Source: Hedera helix (Eukaryota; Streptophyta; Magnoliopsida; Apiales; Araliaceae). Taken from it: DNA of 64,000 bases. The position numbers were made by a program, and so were the translations under genes. Positions 38,380 through 50,569 of this stretch are shown here, in pieces. The stretch covers positions 25,166,056 through 25,230,055 of the forward strand of contig OX359270.1 in assembly GCA_947179155.2 (NCBI GenBank). Reading direction: 5' to 3'. The notes beneath the pieces are model-generated. The model was not told where the DNA came from. It searched no databases and worked only from the letters and a program-made list of their open reading frames with translations. The first letter of the stretch is position 1; each line of letters opens with the position of its first letter.

Positions 38380-38391
38380 GCTCCGATATCA
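38380..38391 (-). promoter_or_regulatory. C1 primer-binding site (tRNA-Met type)
   Basis: The minus strand reads TGATATCGGAGC, one base inside the 5' LTR. It matches the initiator-tRNA-Met complement TGGTATCAGAGC at 10 of 12 positions. Confidence 0.75.
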
Positions 38392-38392
38392 A

Positions 38393-39693
38393 TTGTAGGA
38401 AACGATTTTCAAATAAATTAATAATTTTTACTTTTAAAAATTATTATTCCAAAATCTTTCTCATAATTTAGCATAATCAAAAATATATTACATACCTCGT
38501 GTTTGGTTGTAGCACAATGGAGAACTTTGGCTTATTTTGATGATGTATTCTGCTCCTTATAATCTTCCTCTCTATGACCCTTATTTTGATATTACGTACT
38601 TTTTCTGAGTGTGGGCTCAAAAATATTGAGTGATAGAATATATAAAGTTCTTAACTCCCTGATAATTATCAGGATAATTGAAAAAGCTTACGTATATATT
38701 TTATCCTCCCTTTTCTGTTTTATCTTAATAAGGGCTAGAGTGGGGATCAAGTAGAATTCTATAATTCTAGCTTCAATATAACATTTATTTCTGATTAACT
38801 CTTTAATTAATTAGAATTATATTAATTATAACTAATTCCACTAAATAGTTATAATTGCACTCTAGAATTAATAGAATTAAAATTAATTAATTAAATCCTT
38901 CCACTATTAGTATCTTGCAAAAATACCCCTCTACATTAATATCCATAAACGTGTGTAGGAATAAAACTATTAACCCACTACGTTTACTGTTTATATCATT
39001 GAGTACATAATTTATAAACTTTTGATCACTCATTAATTTAATAAATTAAATTAATACTTTAGTAATTTAAATTACTAAAAATACTTGGCCAAGATTCTGG
39101 TGATCAACTAATAAATTATCTCAATGGGATATTACAATTTAATTGTAGAATTCCATCTTGAAAAATACATGTTCCTAATTTCATAATATATATCACCCAA
39201 CATATTGAGGTATTGATTATATTAAAAATCTCACTCTTTAATATATTAAAGTGACACATATTATAAAATCAAGTTCATTATTCTCTCAGGATTAAGAGTA
39301 ATTGCACATTAATAGTAACTGAAAATTATTTGTAATAATAGTATTTAACAAATAATTTTTCGTAACGATCCAGTTTTATGTATTTCAAAAATACACCAAT
39401 ACATTAGATTAAAGTCTCTACTTTACATGACTAAGACAAGTCATCAAATCAAGTGTATTACAATCTACTAGAATGGTATGTCCATTTCCATCTATGATTG
39501 ATTTCTTTAATTATACATAACATATAATTTATGTCTTCCGTATATAACACTTATTCATATACATAAATTATAAAATGTATAATTATGGACAAAATGTATG
39601 ACACATTTAATTATGCAAAAAGAAATTAAATTTTATTATTAAAATAATAAAATAAATATCAATATTGGGTTTTACTGAGCTTAAATCCTTACA
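38393..39693 (-). repeat. C1 5' LTR
   Basis: The plus strand starts TGTAGGAAACG and ends AAATCCTTACA, 1301 bp, immediately followed by TTTCC (TSD). Its first 837 bp match the interrupted left LTR (3472-3532 joined to 32199-32973), with scattered substitutions. The remaining 464 bp have no counterpart in the left LTR. Confidence 0.9.
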
Positions 39694-39698
39694 TTTCC

Positions 39699-39938
39699 TG
39701 CATTGCCAAGCTACTAACAAAAAAGGTCCATGATGAGAATTCTTTAGCTCTTTTCAAGAAGGTAGATGACCATGATAAAATTGGTGGAAAAGTAAAACTT
39801 TGTAAATTTCGGGTCATGGTTTATGATCATGAAGGATTGGCACAAGTGAACAAACTCAACGAGGCAAGAAATGGAACAAGACCAGCCCTACAATTTGCAA
39901 ATCTACGAGGACATGGATGTTCTGAAGAGGGAGGGAAT
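39699..39938. other. unassigned target DNA right of C1
   Basis: Joins to 3466 when C1 is removed. A short open frame (39816-40028) runs on into the G2 LTR and is not convincing. The piece ends in GAGGGAGGGAAT before the G2 duplication TGTCA. Confidence 0.4.
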
Positions 39939-39943
39939 TGTCA

Positions 39944-40346
39944 TGTAATACCGAATTTTTTTTCTTCTTCTTCTAATCCCACATCGCCCACATCTTTTAA
40001 CTTCCCTCCCCATTTAGCCTATATATGAAAGACTACCCTTTTGTTTTATTTTACAAAAATATTAAGTACCTCACATTTGTGTGAGAGTCTTTTTAGTAAG
40101 GACCTTTTTAGTTAAAATATTTTTCGATGTTGAGGACTTGGGCGGACTACGAACCTCATAATTTCAGGTATATCTATTTTTCTTTCTTTGTGTAGTTATT
40201 TAATTTTCTATATTAGTTTTAATTTTATAGTTTTTATTTTTGTATACTATTTAGTTTGTTAGCTGATATACTTTGGTATATCTTTGTTAGTAATTGGTAT
40301 TTTGGAATATTAAATTAGTATTTTTTGTAACTTTAAAGTTTTGACA

Positions 40347-40396
<50 letters not shown>

Positions 40397-41800
40397 CAAA
40401 TAAAATAAAATAAAATATTTATTTGTTAGAATTAAAAATGAAAATAATATTTTTGTGAATATACTTATATGTATTTCGAAAGGAAAAAGAATACTATTAT
40501 TTATTAATATATATATGTTACCATGATTAGAATACTTATGCATGTATAACTTTAGGTAGAATTTTCTTTAGAACGAAAGGATTTTAGATTCGTCTAAGAG
40601 AAAGAAAATATGTAAAAGTTAATCAATTAATTAACTATTTATTTATCAATTCTTTTATTTTGTTTAATTAGTTTTGATGGAGGGAATTCAACGAGTCAGT
40701 TTTATAATATAATTTCAGATATTACATTACTTTTTTCAGGTACGGATTCTATACTCCTTCAGCGATATTCATTTGATTTTAATTTGTTTGTTTTGTTCTT
40801 TATTAGAATTTGGATATTATTTCGATATATTGTTCACAGATGCATATGATAGTTTTGTTTAATTTTAGATATTCGTAACTTAACTTGTACTCTTTAGACT
40901 TATTAAACATATCTAGTATTTATTTTGATTCTATAGAAACGTACAAGCTAGTATATTTGGGAGATTTTGTGTCATTTTGTTTCAGTTTAGCATATGCGTA
41001 TTAGAACCTCTTTTGTGGTATTGTGTTGCATTCGTTGTGACATGATATCTTTGTTAGATTTTACTGTAGGGTATACCGAGCTATAACTATTTGTGGGGGT
41101 ACCACAAGCATGTCTCTGGGCACTGAAGCATGACACCTTCTGTGTCGGTGTGATTAGTCTATGGCGTCTCCATTTTGTGTTTCGATGGGCATTTGGTGTT
41201 TTGTTGTGCGAGACGTATGGGTCGGCCTTAGCATTTTGTTCTGTTCTGCGGTCTGGTGTTGTTTGTAGTGTCGAGCACACCTTTTCGATTTTGCATACAT
41301 TTGGATCTGCAGTCCAATGTTTTATTACATGTGTGGCAATATTTTGACTTGTCTTTGTGATAAGGTATATTTATGTTTTGTTCTGAACTTGGTATGAAAT
41401 AAACACAACCATTCAATTCAGCATTTTATGTTGTTCAGTAAATCAATTTAATTCATGGGATCAGTTTCAGTTCAGTAGATCAGTTCAGTTCAGTTTAGTA
41501 GATTAGTTCAGTTTAGTATATTATGTTATTCAGTCCAGTTCAGTAAGATTATGTTATTCAGTTTAGTTGATTTTGTTAATCTCAGTTTGGTTCAGTTGAT
41601 TTTGTTATTCAATTTTAGTTCTTATTTTTGCACTCTTTATCCGTACTAGACATTTGGCTCATGCTGTGTTTTTCTTCCGGTAGGTTTGCAAGGGGATTCA
41701 AGGGCAAGTGTGAAGTGAGTTTTGTTTTTGTTTTGACATTCTTCTTAGAGTTCTTTTGTGTGTAGTCTCTATTTCCACTAGTCAGAAAGAGGGTGTTACA
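39944..41800 (+). repeat. G2 left LTR
   Basis: TGTAATACCG to GGGTGTTACA, 1857 bp. It contains an AAT microsatellite (about 40348-40393) and short CAGTTCAGTAGAT-type repeats (about 41440-41620). A degenerate primer-binding site (TTGGAGTTAGGG) follows. Confidence 0.9.
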
Positions 41801-41979
41801 GAGTTGGAGTTAGGGTTTTTTTTTTTTGTAGAAAACCTATTTAGGTTTGCCCCGTGAGTTATGGGTAGACATTTGGGATAGGTTTTTGTTCGGTTTGAAA
41901 TTTTGTTCAGATATCATATGAGTTTGTATTTGAATTTACCTTAAATGAATTTTCCTTTCATCTGTTTTTTTGTTGTTGT

Positions 41980-42453
41980 CAAGGGCTCATAAAACCATTA
42001 GAGGCGGTGATAATGGTGACAATGTTGGTCAGCACCACAGAGGACGTGTGTTCGCCTTGTCATATAATTAGGTGACGGATGTGCACAATATTCTATTTTT
42101 GGCACTCTTTTAGTTTGCAGTCGTGAGACTTTTATTGATTTTGACTCTTCTCATTCGATTGTTTTGTATTATTTTGTTCGGCATCTTGGTGTGTCATCTC
42201 AGTCCTTAGATTCTGCTATATCTATTACTGCTCCAATGGGAATTCTTTTTGTTCTCTGATTTGTACCAAGGTTGTTTCTATTAGTTTTGAAAATAAGATT
42301 TGTATGGCTAATCTTCTGTCGATGAGTATATACGATTTTGATATAATTCTTGGGATGAACTGGTTAGATAAGTACGAGGCCACTATTGATTGCCAAGCGA
42401 AGAAGGTTATCTTTAGGAATTTGAAGTCTTCAGATTTTGTGTTCCAAGGTTCA
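41980..42453 (+). pseudogene. G2 gag remnant and protease
   Basis: The first part reads like the start of gag (RAHKTIRGGDNGDN). It passes directly into the gag C-terminus (HRGRVFALSYN, stop at 42069), so the capsid and zinc knuckles are deleted. The protease follows in changing frames: the catalytic region is degraded, but the parts matching LGVSSQSLDS and DKYEATIDCQAKKVIF of the G1 protease can be recognised. S2 is inserted at 42454. Confidence 0.7.
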
Positions 42454-45400
42454 TGTAATGACACCTAGAATTTTCACGTCATTATTAATTAAATTATTAA
42501 TTTAATTTCTAATGAGTTAGTTTTACGAGGTTATTTAAATCTTTTTTTTTTTGTGATTAATTAATTTTGTGATTAAATGATTATGTGATTAATTTCTAGC
42601 GTTAATTAAAGGGAGTCACTAATAGTTTAATTAAATTAGTAAATAAATCCTAAAGTTTTAATATCAATAGAATTGATAAGTTGTCATTAATTAAGCATTC
42701 AATTAAATTAAGTAACCAAACATTAGGTTATATTTAATGGCTAGTGTTAAATTAAATGGACTTGATTAAATAATAGTCCAAGTCATTTAATAGGAGTCCA
42801 TTGGGTATTAAATGAAGTCCAAAGCATGAGGCCACTTAGAATTTATTTTGCGTAATTTATTATTTATTAAAAGAGTTAACACGTGACAATCTTTTGGGAC
42901 ACAAATCCCCAAACTTGCCGTGGAATAGGAGGAGAGAGAATAGCTAATTGAGTGTATTGGTTGCTGAGCAGTTAAGTCAGTATATTGTCCCAAATCAGAG
43001 ATGACCCGGCATGGGGTCCTTTACTGTTAACGGCTAATCTAATATATTATCTTTGCGTGTGTGTATAATCTGCCGAGCTCAGTCAGCGACCCTACTCTGC
43101 CGAGTACAACCTAAAGTGGTGATTTCTGGGTATGGCTGAGAGATGGGTTGGTAAAGTTTCCACCTAAACCTCAGTAACCAACGGGTAATGATTTCCTAAA
43201 ATAGAGATAATGTTTTCTCTTGGAAAAGTTTGCTGAGTTATTCAATACTGATGCAAGAGAGTCATTGTGAGCTCCGAATTATAGAGGGAGTGTAGTGAGT
43301 GAGATATAGCAAGAAAGCCATCGGGAAGTGGTAAGTAAAGTATCCAGTGGTGGTAACTGTGAGGTGGGTGTCCTCAGATTACATCACTTACTTCGGAAAA
43401 AGAAGAAGAACAACAACTAGGAACCCATTTCGTTTCAAACCATCTTTAAGGTATAAATAATTATATTTAATATATTAAGGAAGTTAGTTATTGTTCTATA
43501 TTATGTTAAAATGGGTTGTTGTGGTTACTTGCTGTTGGGAGGAATTTGTTATGATTAAAGAAACCAGTAGAATCACCAAGTAATGATAAACTGTCTAAAA
43601 GAATCAGAAGGGTTAATATGTTCACTATTGTGTTTAAAACTGAAATCTGGAAGCATTATTAAGTTTCCGATAAGTGTTAGTGTGAACTCTACGATCATAT
43701 AGTGAACGCACTCTGATCGTAGAGCTCACATGTAAACAATTAACATCATTGTTGGAAAACGTAGAGTAGTCTTAGCGATCGTAGAGTGGATTCTGTCGAA
43801 CATAGAATTTCACTCGACGATCGTAGAATCGTCTCGGCATGTGTCAGGTAGATCGTAGAGTGGCCTCGGCAAAGCCTTCAGCTATCATAGAGCAACCTCA
43901 ACCAAGTCTTCGGCTGTCGTAGAGCGGCCTTGGCCGAGTCCTCGGCTATCGTTGTGTAGCCTCGGCCAGGTCTCGGTCATTGCATAGTGATCGTAGGGTG
44001 ATATCACACTGATCGTAGAACTATTTTTTTTGTTCGTCGAATGGGTTGTTGAGGCAGACCTTATAAGTCGTAGAGTAAGTCTGCTACGGCAGACAGTACA
44101 AATCGTTGAGTGACGATTCACCCGACGATATGAGAGCAGAAAGCTTTTGATTTTGGTTATCAATGACAATCCAACATAAATAAGTTTTATCATTTAATTA
44201 ATTGTTATTTAATTAACCATTAAATAATAGGTAAACATAATTTGAGGATATAAAACATAAGTATTTATCAGAGTATTAATTAAGTACGTATAGAAAATTG
44301 TTTCAAAGTTTAATAAGTGTTTAACACTTAATAAAATCTTAGTTAAATTCTTAAATCATCAACCTAAGTTCGATTAATTATCTAAAGAGTTAATGGTAAT
44401 ATGTTGACTATGTGTGTTATGTGTTTGACTTCTGTGTTAATTGAATAGTCTTAGTAAGTGTATCCATACCATTATACACAGTGTTAATTGTTAGACCAAT
44501 TTTATTATTGTTAGGTCTTTTCAATCAAGTTAATTAAAGCTAGATGTTAATTGTAGCTGAGCACACAGGCAAGTTCCTTATCTCTAAACTCATTTCATTG
44601 AGCAAATTATTTAGTTAAGCTTGAACTGTAATTCTAAGCATGCTTTGAGTGGTTTAATTACTTTACAATTATTCCACATCGATATTGTTGTTAATCGCAC
44701 TTGTTGCACTTGATATTGTACAGTACTTGGCTTGTACTTAAATTATTATTCTATTGTTTAAGGAACTGTTCAAAGTAGGTCTAAGCCATTGTTCGGCTAG
44801 ACATTTATATTAAAGATTTTAAAAGCTATCCAAATCATTGAAGATGAGGATTCTTAGACTATTATGAATACCCCTTTATTATAGGGGGATTACCTTGTAT
44901 CTAATATCAGGTACAAAATACGGAAATTAAATGCTATGCATACACATATTGTACTGAGGCTGATCCCCTCGAGTACATATTTTTGGTAGTAACTATTAGG
45001 TCAACCTGCTATTGACTCTAGTGGATATTTATAGTTCATAGTCTATTTGACTATCTTAATTCTAAAAGCAAATCATTATTCCTGCTTATGTTATTCATAT
45101 TATTGAATTGTTCAGCTATTCCCTTTCATTCATGATATATTGTTCTTGTTGTTATTTAAACTTGTTGAACAAATTAGTTGTTCACCCTTGCTATATCATG
45201 AAACCTTATTGCAGTGCAACCCGAGACTTCGGGGAAGAACAAGGTTAAGGGAAAGATGAAGTGATAGACTTCAGGATGCAGCCTTGTAGTTAATTAAATT
45301 ACTTGTTATGTAATATAAATCCTAAGTACTTTATTAAGGGTATTTGTGTACTTTTGTGTAAGGTTATCGTATCTTGGGACTAGTAACACCTTTTGAATGA

Positions 45401-45517
45401 ACAACATATGTTTATTATTCCGCATTTAGTTATTGTATGTTGTTTAGAGGTGGATGTTTGTATTAGATCGTGATGACCGGATCCGGGTATTTGAGACCCG
45501 AATTTAGGGGCGTCACA
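42454..45517 (+). mobile_element. S2: solo LTR of a gypsy element, 3.1 kb
   Basis: TGTAATGACACC to GGGGCGTCACA, flanked by GTTCA (42449-42453 and 45518-45522) inside the G2 protease. Start and middle resemble S1. Where S1 has the GC-rich palindromic module, S2 has a minisatellite-like stretch (43690-44120). Confidence 0.9.
43690..44120. repeat. degenerate minisatellite in S2 (ATCGTAGAG motif)
   Basis: Repeated variants of GATCGTAGAGTGGCCTCGGC, about 40-50 bp apart, GC-rich in an AT-rich LTR. Judged by eye; period is irregular. Confidence 0.65.
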
Positions 45518-45760
45518 GTTCACGACCGGATAATGTTGTGAAATCGATTTCTGTTTTGAAAACTGAAAAGTTGGTGGCTAAGGGTTGTGAAGAGTATTTG
45601 GCATTTGTAAATGATACATCTTTGATAAAGTTGTATTGGAAATACTCCAGTGGTTTCTTGAATTTTTTAATGTATCTATTTAAGAATTATCAGGCTTGTC
45701 ATTGCAACAAGAAGTTGGGTTTACCATCGAGCTTGTTTCGGGTGCAAAGCCTATAGGATT
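45518..45760 (+). pseudogene. G2 protease-RT spacer
   Basis: Continues after S2 as RPDNVVKSISVLKTEKLVAKGCEEYLA, the match of the G1 stretch at 15033-15080 joined to 27010. The conserved FFDVFPEEL part is frameshifted and stops at about 45754. RT does not follow. Confidence 0.75.
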
Positions 45761-46160
45761 GTTGTGTGGTGCTGAACAACAAGCAATGCTAAGCCCTGAG
45801 CCATGTTAGATGCAAGACAACGTTCGATTATTAATAACAAATATTATGTAAAAGATTTTAATGTATAACAAGTAATTTTATTTTGTACAGCTCTTATGTT
45901 TGAATCTATTATACAAGGGTTTAGGGATCGAAAATGTTAGGATAATCCGAATTAAATAAACTCTGAACAGTCCTTATGATTGTAATCCTTGTAAAATGAC
46001 TTAGAGATCAAATTTGTTAGATTGATCCAAAATGTTAGATAGAAAAATGTAATAGACTAGGTTGAAGATTCGTAGAGCAGACAGATCAGCAAAATAGAAC
46101 AGTATCGACATACATTAGAGTGGCTTATCTAGACTTCAGAGAATATGCTAAGGTCTTGTG
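45761..46160. other. G2 interior, unrecognisable
   Basis: Where RT, RNase H and the integrase N-terminus should be, only about 400 bp remain. I see no motif from the pol region in them. Confidence 0.6.
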
Positions 46161-46469
46161 CATTATAGTGGTCAACTAATTGGGATGATTATTTGAGTGT
46201 TGTTAAATTTGCTTATAACAACAACTGATATACAAGCGTTGGGATGACTTTGTTTAAGACACTACATGGTAGGAAATGTAGGCACCAATTTAATGTATTG
46301 AGGTTAGTGAAAAGGTCATAGAAGGGTCTTAGTTCGTTCAAATCACTACAGAAATTGTAGCCATGACTAAGGAGAAATTTAGGTATGCTTAATCAGTATT
46401 CGATGATTTGGGTTAATGGGCAAACTCGATCCACATTTTATTGTCTATTTGAGATTTTAGAAAGGGTTC
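46161..46469 (+). pseudogene. G2 integrase C-terminal remnant
   Basis: WDDYLSVVKFAYNNN and LFKTLHGRKCR match the end of the integrase core of G1/G3, followed by a broken GPF module (CLFEILERVH). Several stops and deletions. S3 is inserted at 46475; the same frame resumes at 49884 as VTFRLTLPP-like sequence. Confidence 0.8.
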
Positions 46470-46474
46470 ACAAA

Positions 46475-49400
46475 TGTAACGACCCCGAAATTCGACCCAC
46501 TTTATTCCCTTAAATTTTGTATTTATGATACATTATCTTCCTTACGTTCAAATTTCGGTTCGTTAATAAATCTTTCATCATCTTAATTAATTCAATTATT
46601 TGACATTATCGTCATCAATTACCAAATTTTCAGTATGAATTTTTTTCTTTTTCTTTTTCTCAATTCAATCATTGTATTAAAATATGTGGATATTTAAATT
46701 CTTACATCTGGATCCTAGTCCCTGGATCGCAACCTTTACTTTTTCTTTCTGTTACCACTATCTTAAATCTCATCATTCAAAATTTACTGTTATTTATTTT
46801 CATACAAATATTCCTTGTTGTGTCATTCGTAATCAAACATATAATAATCTATATCGTAACAATTATCCGGATCAGCCACAGTTCATAATTGAACTTTTAT
46901 CATCTCCAGATTCAACATATATATACATAAAAAATATTAAAGTAACTTTGACAAATTATCCACATTGAATTATAATGTTGAACATATGACAATTACGTTT
47001 CCAACCTTCTAGGTAATTCATCTCTATCATATCTGATATTCTTGAAAGTTATTTCTTTCCTGCAAAAATATTTATTAAGCAAGTAATGAGCACAACGGCT
47101 CAGCAAGTTCAACAGTTATGATTCACGTAGCACATACTTTATCATGCATGGTGTGTGTCATATATCATGTGCTTGTACTTTTACTATAGCAATATATCTC
47201 ATATATATCCATATCGTTGCACAAAATACACATTGTGGTCATATTAATCACGTATCATGTAACACATAATTTGTATGCAGTTAAAACAAGAATTGCATAC
47301 CATAACATTCCAACATTTAACATAAAAGGGACTGAAGAACTTGCCTGGCGTCCAGTTATTTAATTGCTAGCTCAAAACCCTTTCTCGATCAACCTATGAT
47401 CATAATATAATCAAATAATAATTATTTAACTCCTTATGATATTAATTTAATTAATTAATATCATTTCTAGGCCAATTATTAATTTATATGGCCAATTATA
47501 TTAATCTCGTTCCTTAAAATATTCGTTTAACTTAATATCCAATACCTCTAATATGGACAACCCGGCTCATCGGATAAAATTTAACATATTTGGTTGTCCG
47601 AATTTTTATTTAATCATTTTCTAACCTTTAAACTCATTAGATTAATATTTAAAATAGTTAAATATTAATCCCCAATATTTAATATTTTTACAAAAATATT
47701 AAATTTAATGCCCAAATATCATTCCTATATTTTTAGTATTTTTCTATAATTTTTTAGAATTTTAAAACAATTTTTAAACATTTATTTCATTAAAAATCAC
47801 TTTCTGGGGGCATTTTCGTAATTTCCGCGCCCTTAGGGACAAATTCGGTATTTCCCGAAAAGCCCAGGGGCATTTCCGTGCTTCTAGGGACAAAATCGAT
47901 ATTTTCCTGAAAGTTAAAGGGCATAACGGTAATTCCCTCCAACAGTCAGCAGCGTATTGCGCGCGTCATACCTGCATCATCCGAAAACGACGGCGTTTCA
48001 CGTCTCGTTTCCAGAAAGATGGCCTCGCGCATTGCGCAGCCCTAACCTTTTCCAAAAACGACGCCGTTTTATAGCGGCTTCCGGCAACTTTGCCTCGCGT
48101 ATGGCGCGGCCCGGCCTCCCGACTCCAAAACGACGCCGTTTTGTCGCCGGTTTCCGAAAGTAAGGCCCGCGCAATGCGCGGGCTACTGTTCCTGTTCCTT
48201 CTTCAGATTTTTCTGAAACAGTGTACGAACTTAATAATTTTTCTTCATTTTTGCTCCAAAATTCACAACCAAAACTACTCCAAAAATCATGTAAATCATA
48301 GATATATATCCTAAAATTATTTAGGATAATTATTCTAATTATTTTCAATTTTTCCACAAAATTATTTTAACAATAATAATTCCAAAATAAATTAAATAAC
48401 ATTAGTTTTTATACCTTTCTTGGCTTGTAAATTTCCTCTTGATGGCACAAACACTTCCTCATCTCTTGGTGGTGGCCATGGAATTCCGGGTGGCAAGGTG
48501 GTGGTGATGGTTGCTTCGGATGGTGGAGAGAAAAGAAGGTTTTATTGTTGAGTTTTTCTGTCTCTTTCTTGCTCCTTTTTCCTTCTTTTATAAACATAAC
48601 ACATTTAATCATTTTGGAGAAGGAAAATAATTCCACCGCCATTCACTCTCACGCCACAACCGACATAATGTTCGGATAAATTTAACATGCATAATTGATT
48701 ATTTTAATACATTACGTAATTATATCGTGTAATAAATATTTTATATAATATATATAAAATATTTATTTTAATTCACTAAAAATCATAACATGATTTATGA
48801 GTAATATTAATACCTTTTTCGGTATTTTATTTGACAAATTTTGTACACGCATAACGACATGCATGTAATTATATGAGGTAATTAATACCTCCAAAAATTA
48901 TAAAATAATTCATATAACATATACAAATTATTTTTCATAATTTTTCACTCCGATATTTGGACAACATGTTACATTAACATGTTCACGTTTCTGAAATATT
49001 ATCTTTCATAAAAGTCATAATAATTTCATTATATATAAATATAATTTTTAATAACTTAGAACATCCCTCTTTCTTATTTATTATTTAATTTCTTTAATAT
49101 TTATAATAACTTCTTTATATATATAAATTATATATAACTTAATATTATATAATTTATATATTTCATTTTCCTTTCTTAAATAATTCTTAATTTCCTCCAA
49201 CCTTATTCCATTTAATCACCTTATATAAATTACATAATTATTCTTATATAATTTATATAATTATTATTCCTTTCATACAACACTTTAATTTCCTTATATA
49301 AATTATATAATTTATTATTATATAATTTATATAATTACATTTCTTCTCAATTAAATTCTAAATTTCCACCATAATTTTTAATTAAATCTAAAATCAATAA

Positions 49401-49878
49401 TTCAAATTCCACTAATTTCCTCATTACCTTTTCATTTAACTTTGGATTAATTTAATTATTAATCCCTTAATTTCCATAATTAATAACATTTATAATTATT
49501 AATTAAACATAACACACATATATATACAAATGTGTATATATACATATTTAATTCATGCATTTACATTATCACATAACCTCCTTTAAAATCATAATTTCTG
49601 TACTTTCACAATAATTAAATTGTACAATTTATTGTACATTTACCTGAAATTTCTTTTATTCTTCATAAATTGTATTTACACAATTTATTTACTTTTCTAT
49701 TATTTTAAATTCACATAATTCATCACCATCTCTGTACAAATTTAATTTACTAATTAAATCCCTTCAAACACTTTAAATTACTTAAAATAATAATTAACTT
49801 AAACAACCTTGATATTTTTTTTATCAATTAATTTTTATTTGATATTATTAAAGGAATCCTGAAATTCGGATCCTCACA
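46475..49878 (-). mobile_element. S3: solo LTR of a gypsy element, minus strand, 3.4 kb
   Basis: Plus strand TGTAACGACC to GATCCTCACA, flanked by ACAAA (46470-46474 and 49879-49883) inside G2 integrase. The element sense is minus: the ends and the order of the GC-rich module (47945-48190) are those of the G3 LTR reversed. No internal domain. Confidence 0.9.
47945..48190 (-). repeat. GC-rich palindromic module in S3
   Basis: Contains CGCGCATTGCGC at 48025-48036, CGCGCAATGCGCG near 48168, and AAAACGACGCCGTTTT-type palindromes at about 48054-48070 and 48126-48142. It is the reverse-oriented counterpart of the modules in G3 and S1. Confidence 0.8.
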
Positions 49879-49883
49879 ACAAA

Positions 49884-50060
49884 GTCACATTTCGGTTAAC
49901 TTTGCCTCCATAATTAGCTTATGTGTATAACATATTTTGTGTCTCAGTGTTGAATAATTATCATTATCATCTGTTGCACGTGATGCACTATCTGTTTTGA
50001 TAAGATTTCAGAGGAAAATCATTTCGCTTATTTTGTGAAAATTTTATTCGAGCGAAGTAT
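49884..50060 (+). pseudogene. G2 pol end after S3
   Basis: VTFRLTLPP, then LAYVYNIFCVSVLNNYHYH matches the G1 end region, with stops. The chromodomain-like end is barely readable. Confidence 0.75.
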
Positions 50061-50136
50061 TCACCTATTTTGATAATTAGGTTCGTCCCATATTTTTTTT
50101 ATTCCGGAGACGTAATCCTTTTTAAAAGGGAGATAA

Positions 50137-50527
50137 TGTAATATCCAGTTTTTTTTTCTTCTTCTTTTAATCCGACATCGCCCACATCTTTAACTCCATT
50201 CCCCACATAGCCTATATATGAAAGACCACCCTTTTATTTTATTTTACAAAAACATTAAGTACCTCACATTTGTGTAAGGAACTTTTTAGTAAGAATCTCC
50301 TTGGTTAAAATATTTTTCGATGTCGATGACGTGGGCGGATTGCGACCCTCATAATTTTGAGTATGTCTCTTTTCTTTCTTTGTGTAGTTATTTAATTTTT
50401 TGTATTAGTTTTAATTTTTGTATGCTATTTAGTTTGTCAATTGATATATTTTGTTATATCTTTATTAATAATTAGTATTTTGAAATATTAAATTAGTATT
50501 TTTTGTAACTTTAAAGTTTTGACAGAA

Positions 50528-50569
<42 letters not shown>

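Larger units (their letters stand above)
3472..39693 (-). mobile_element. C1: Ty1/copia retrotransposon, minus strand, interrupted by G1
   Basis: Order on the minus strand is 5' LTR (38393-39693), primer-binding site, leader, gag-protease, integrase, RT-RNase H, polypurine tract and 3' LTR. Integrase before RT is the copia order. The 5-bp duplication TTTCC lies at 3467-3471 and 39694-39698, directly outside the LTRs. The 3' LTR was later cut by gypsy element G1 (TSD CAAAA), so the element now spans 36 kb, of which about 7.5 kb is its own. All coding parts carry frameshifts or stops. The outermost 3' LTR base pair is mutated (plus strand AG instead of TG). Confidence 0.9.
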
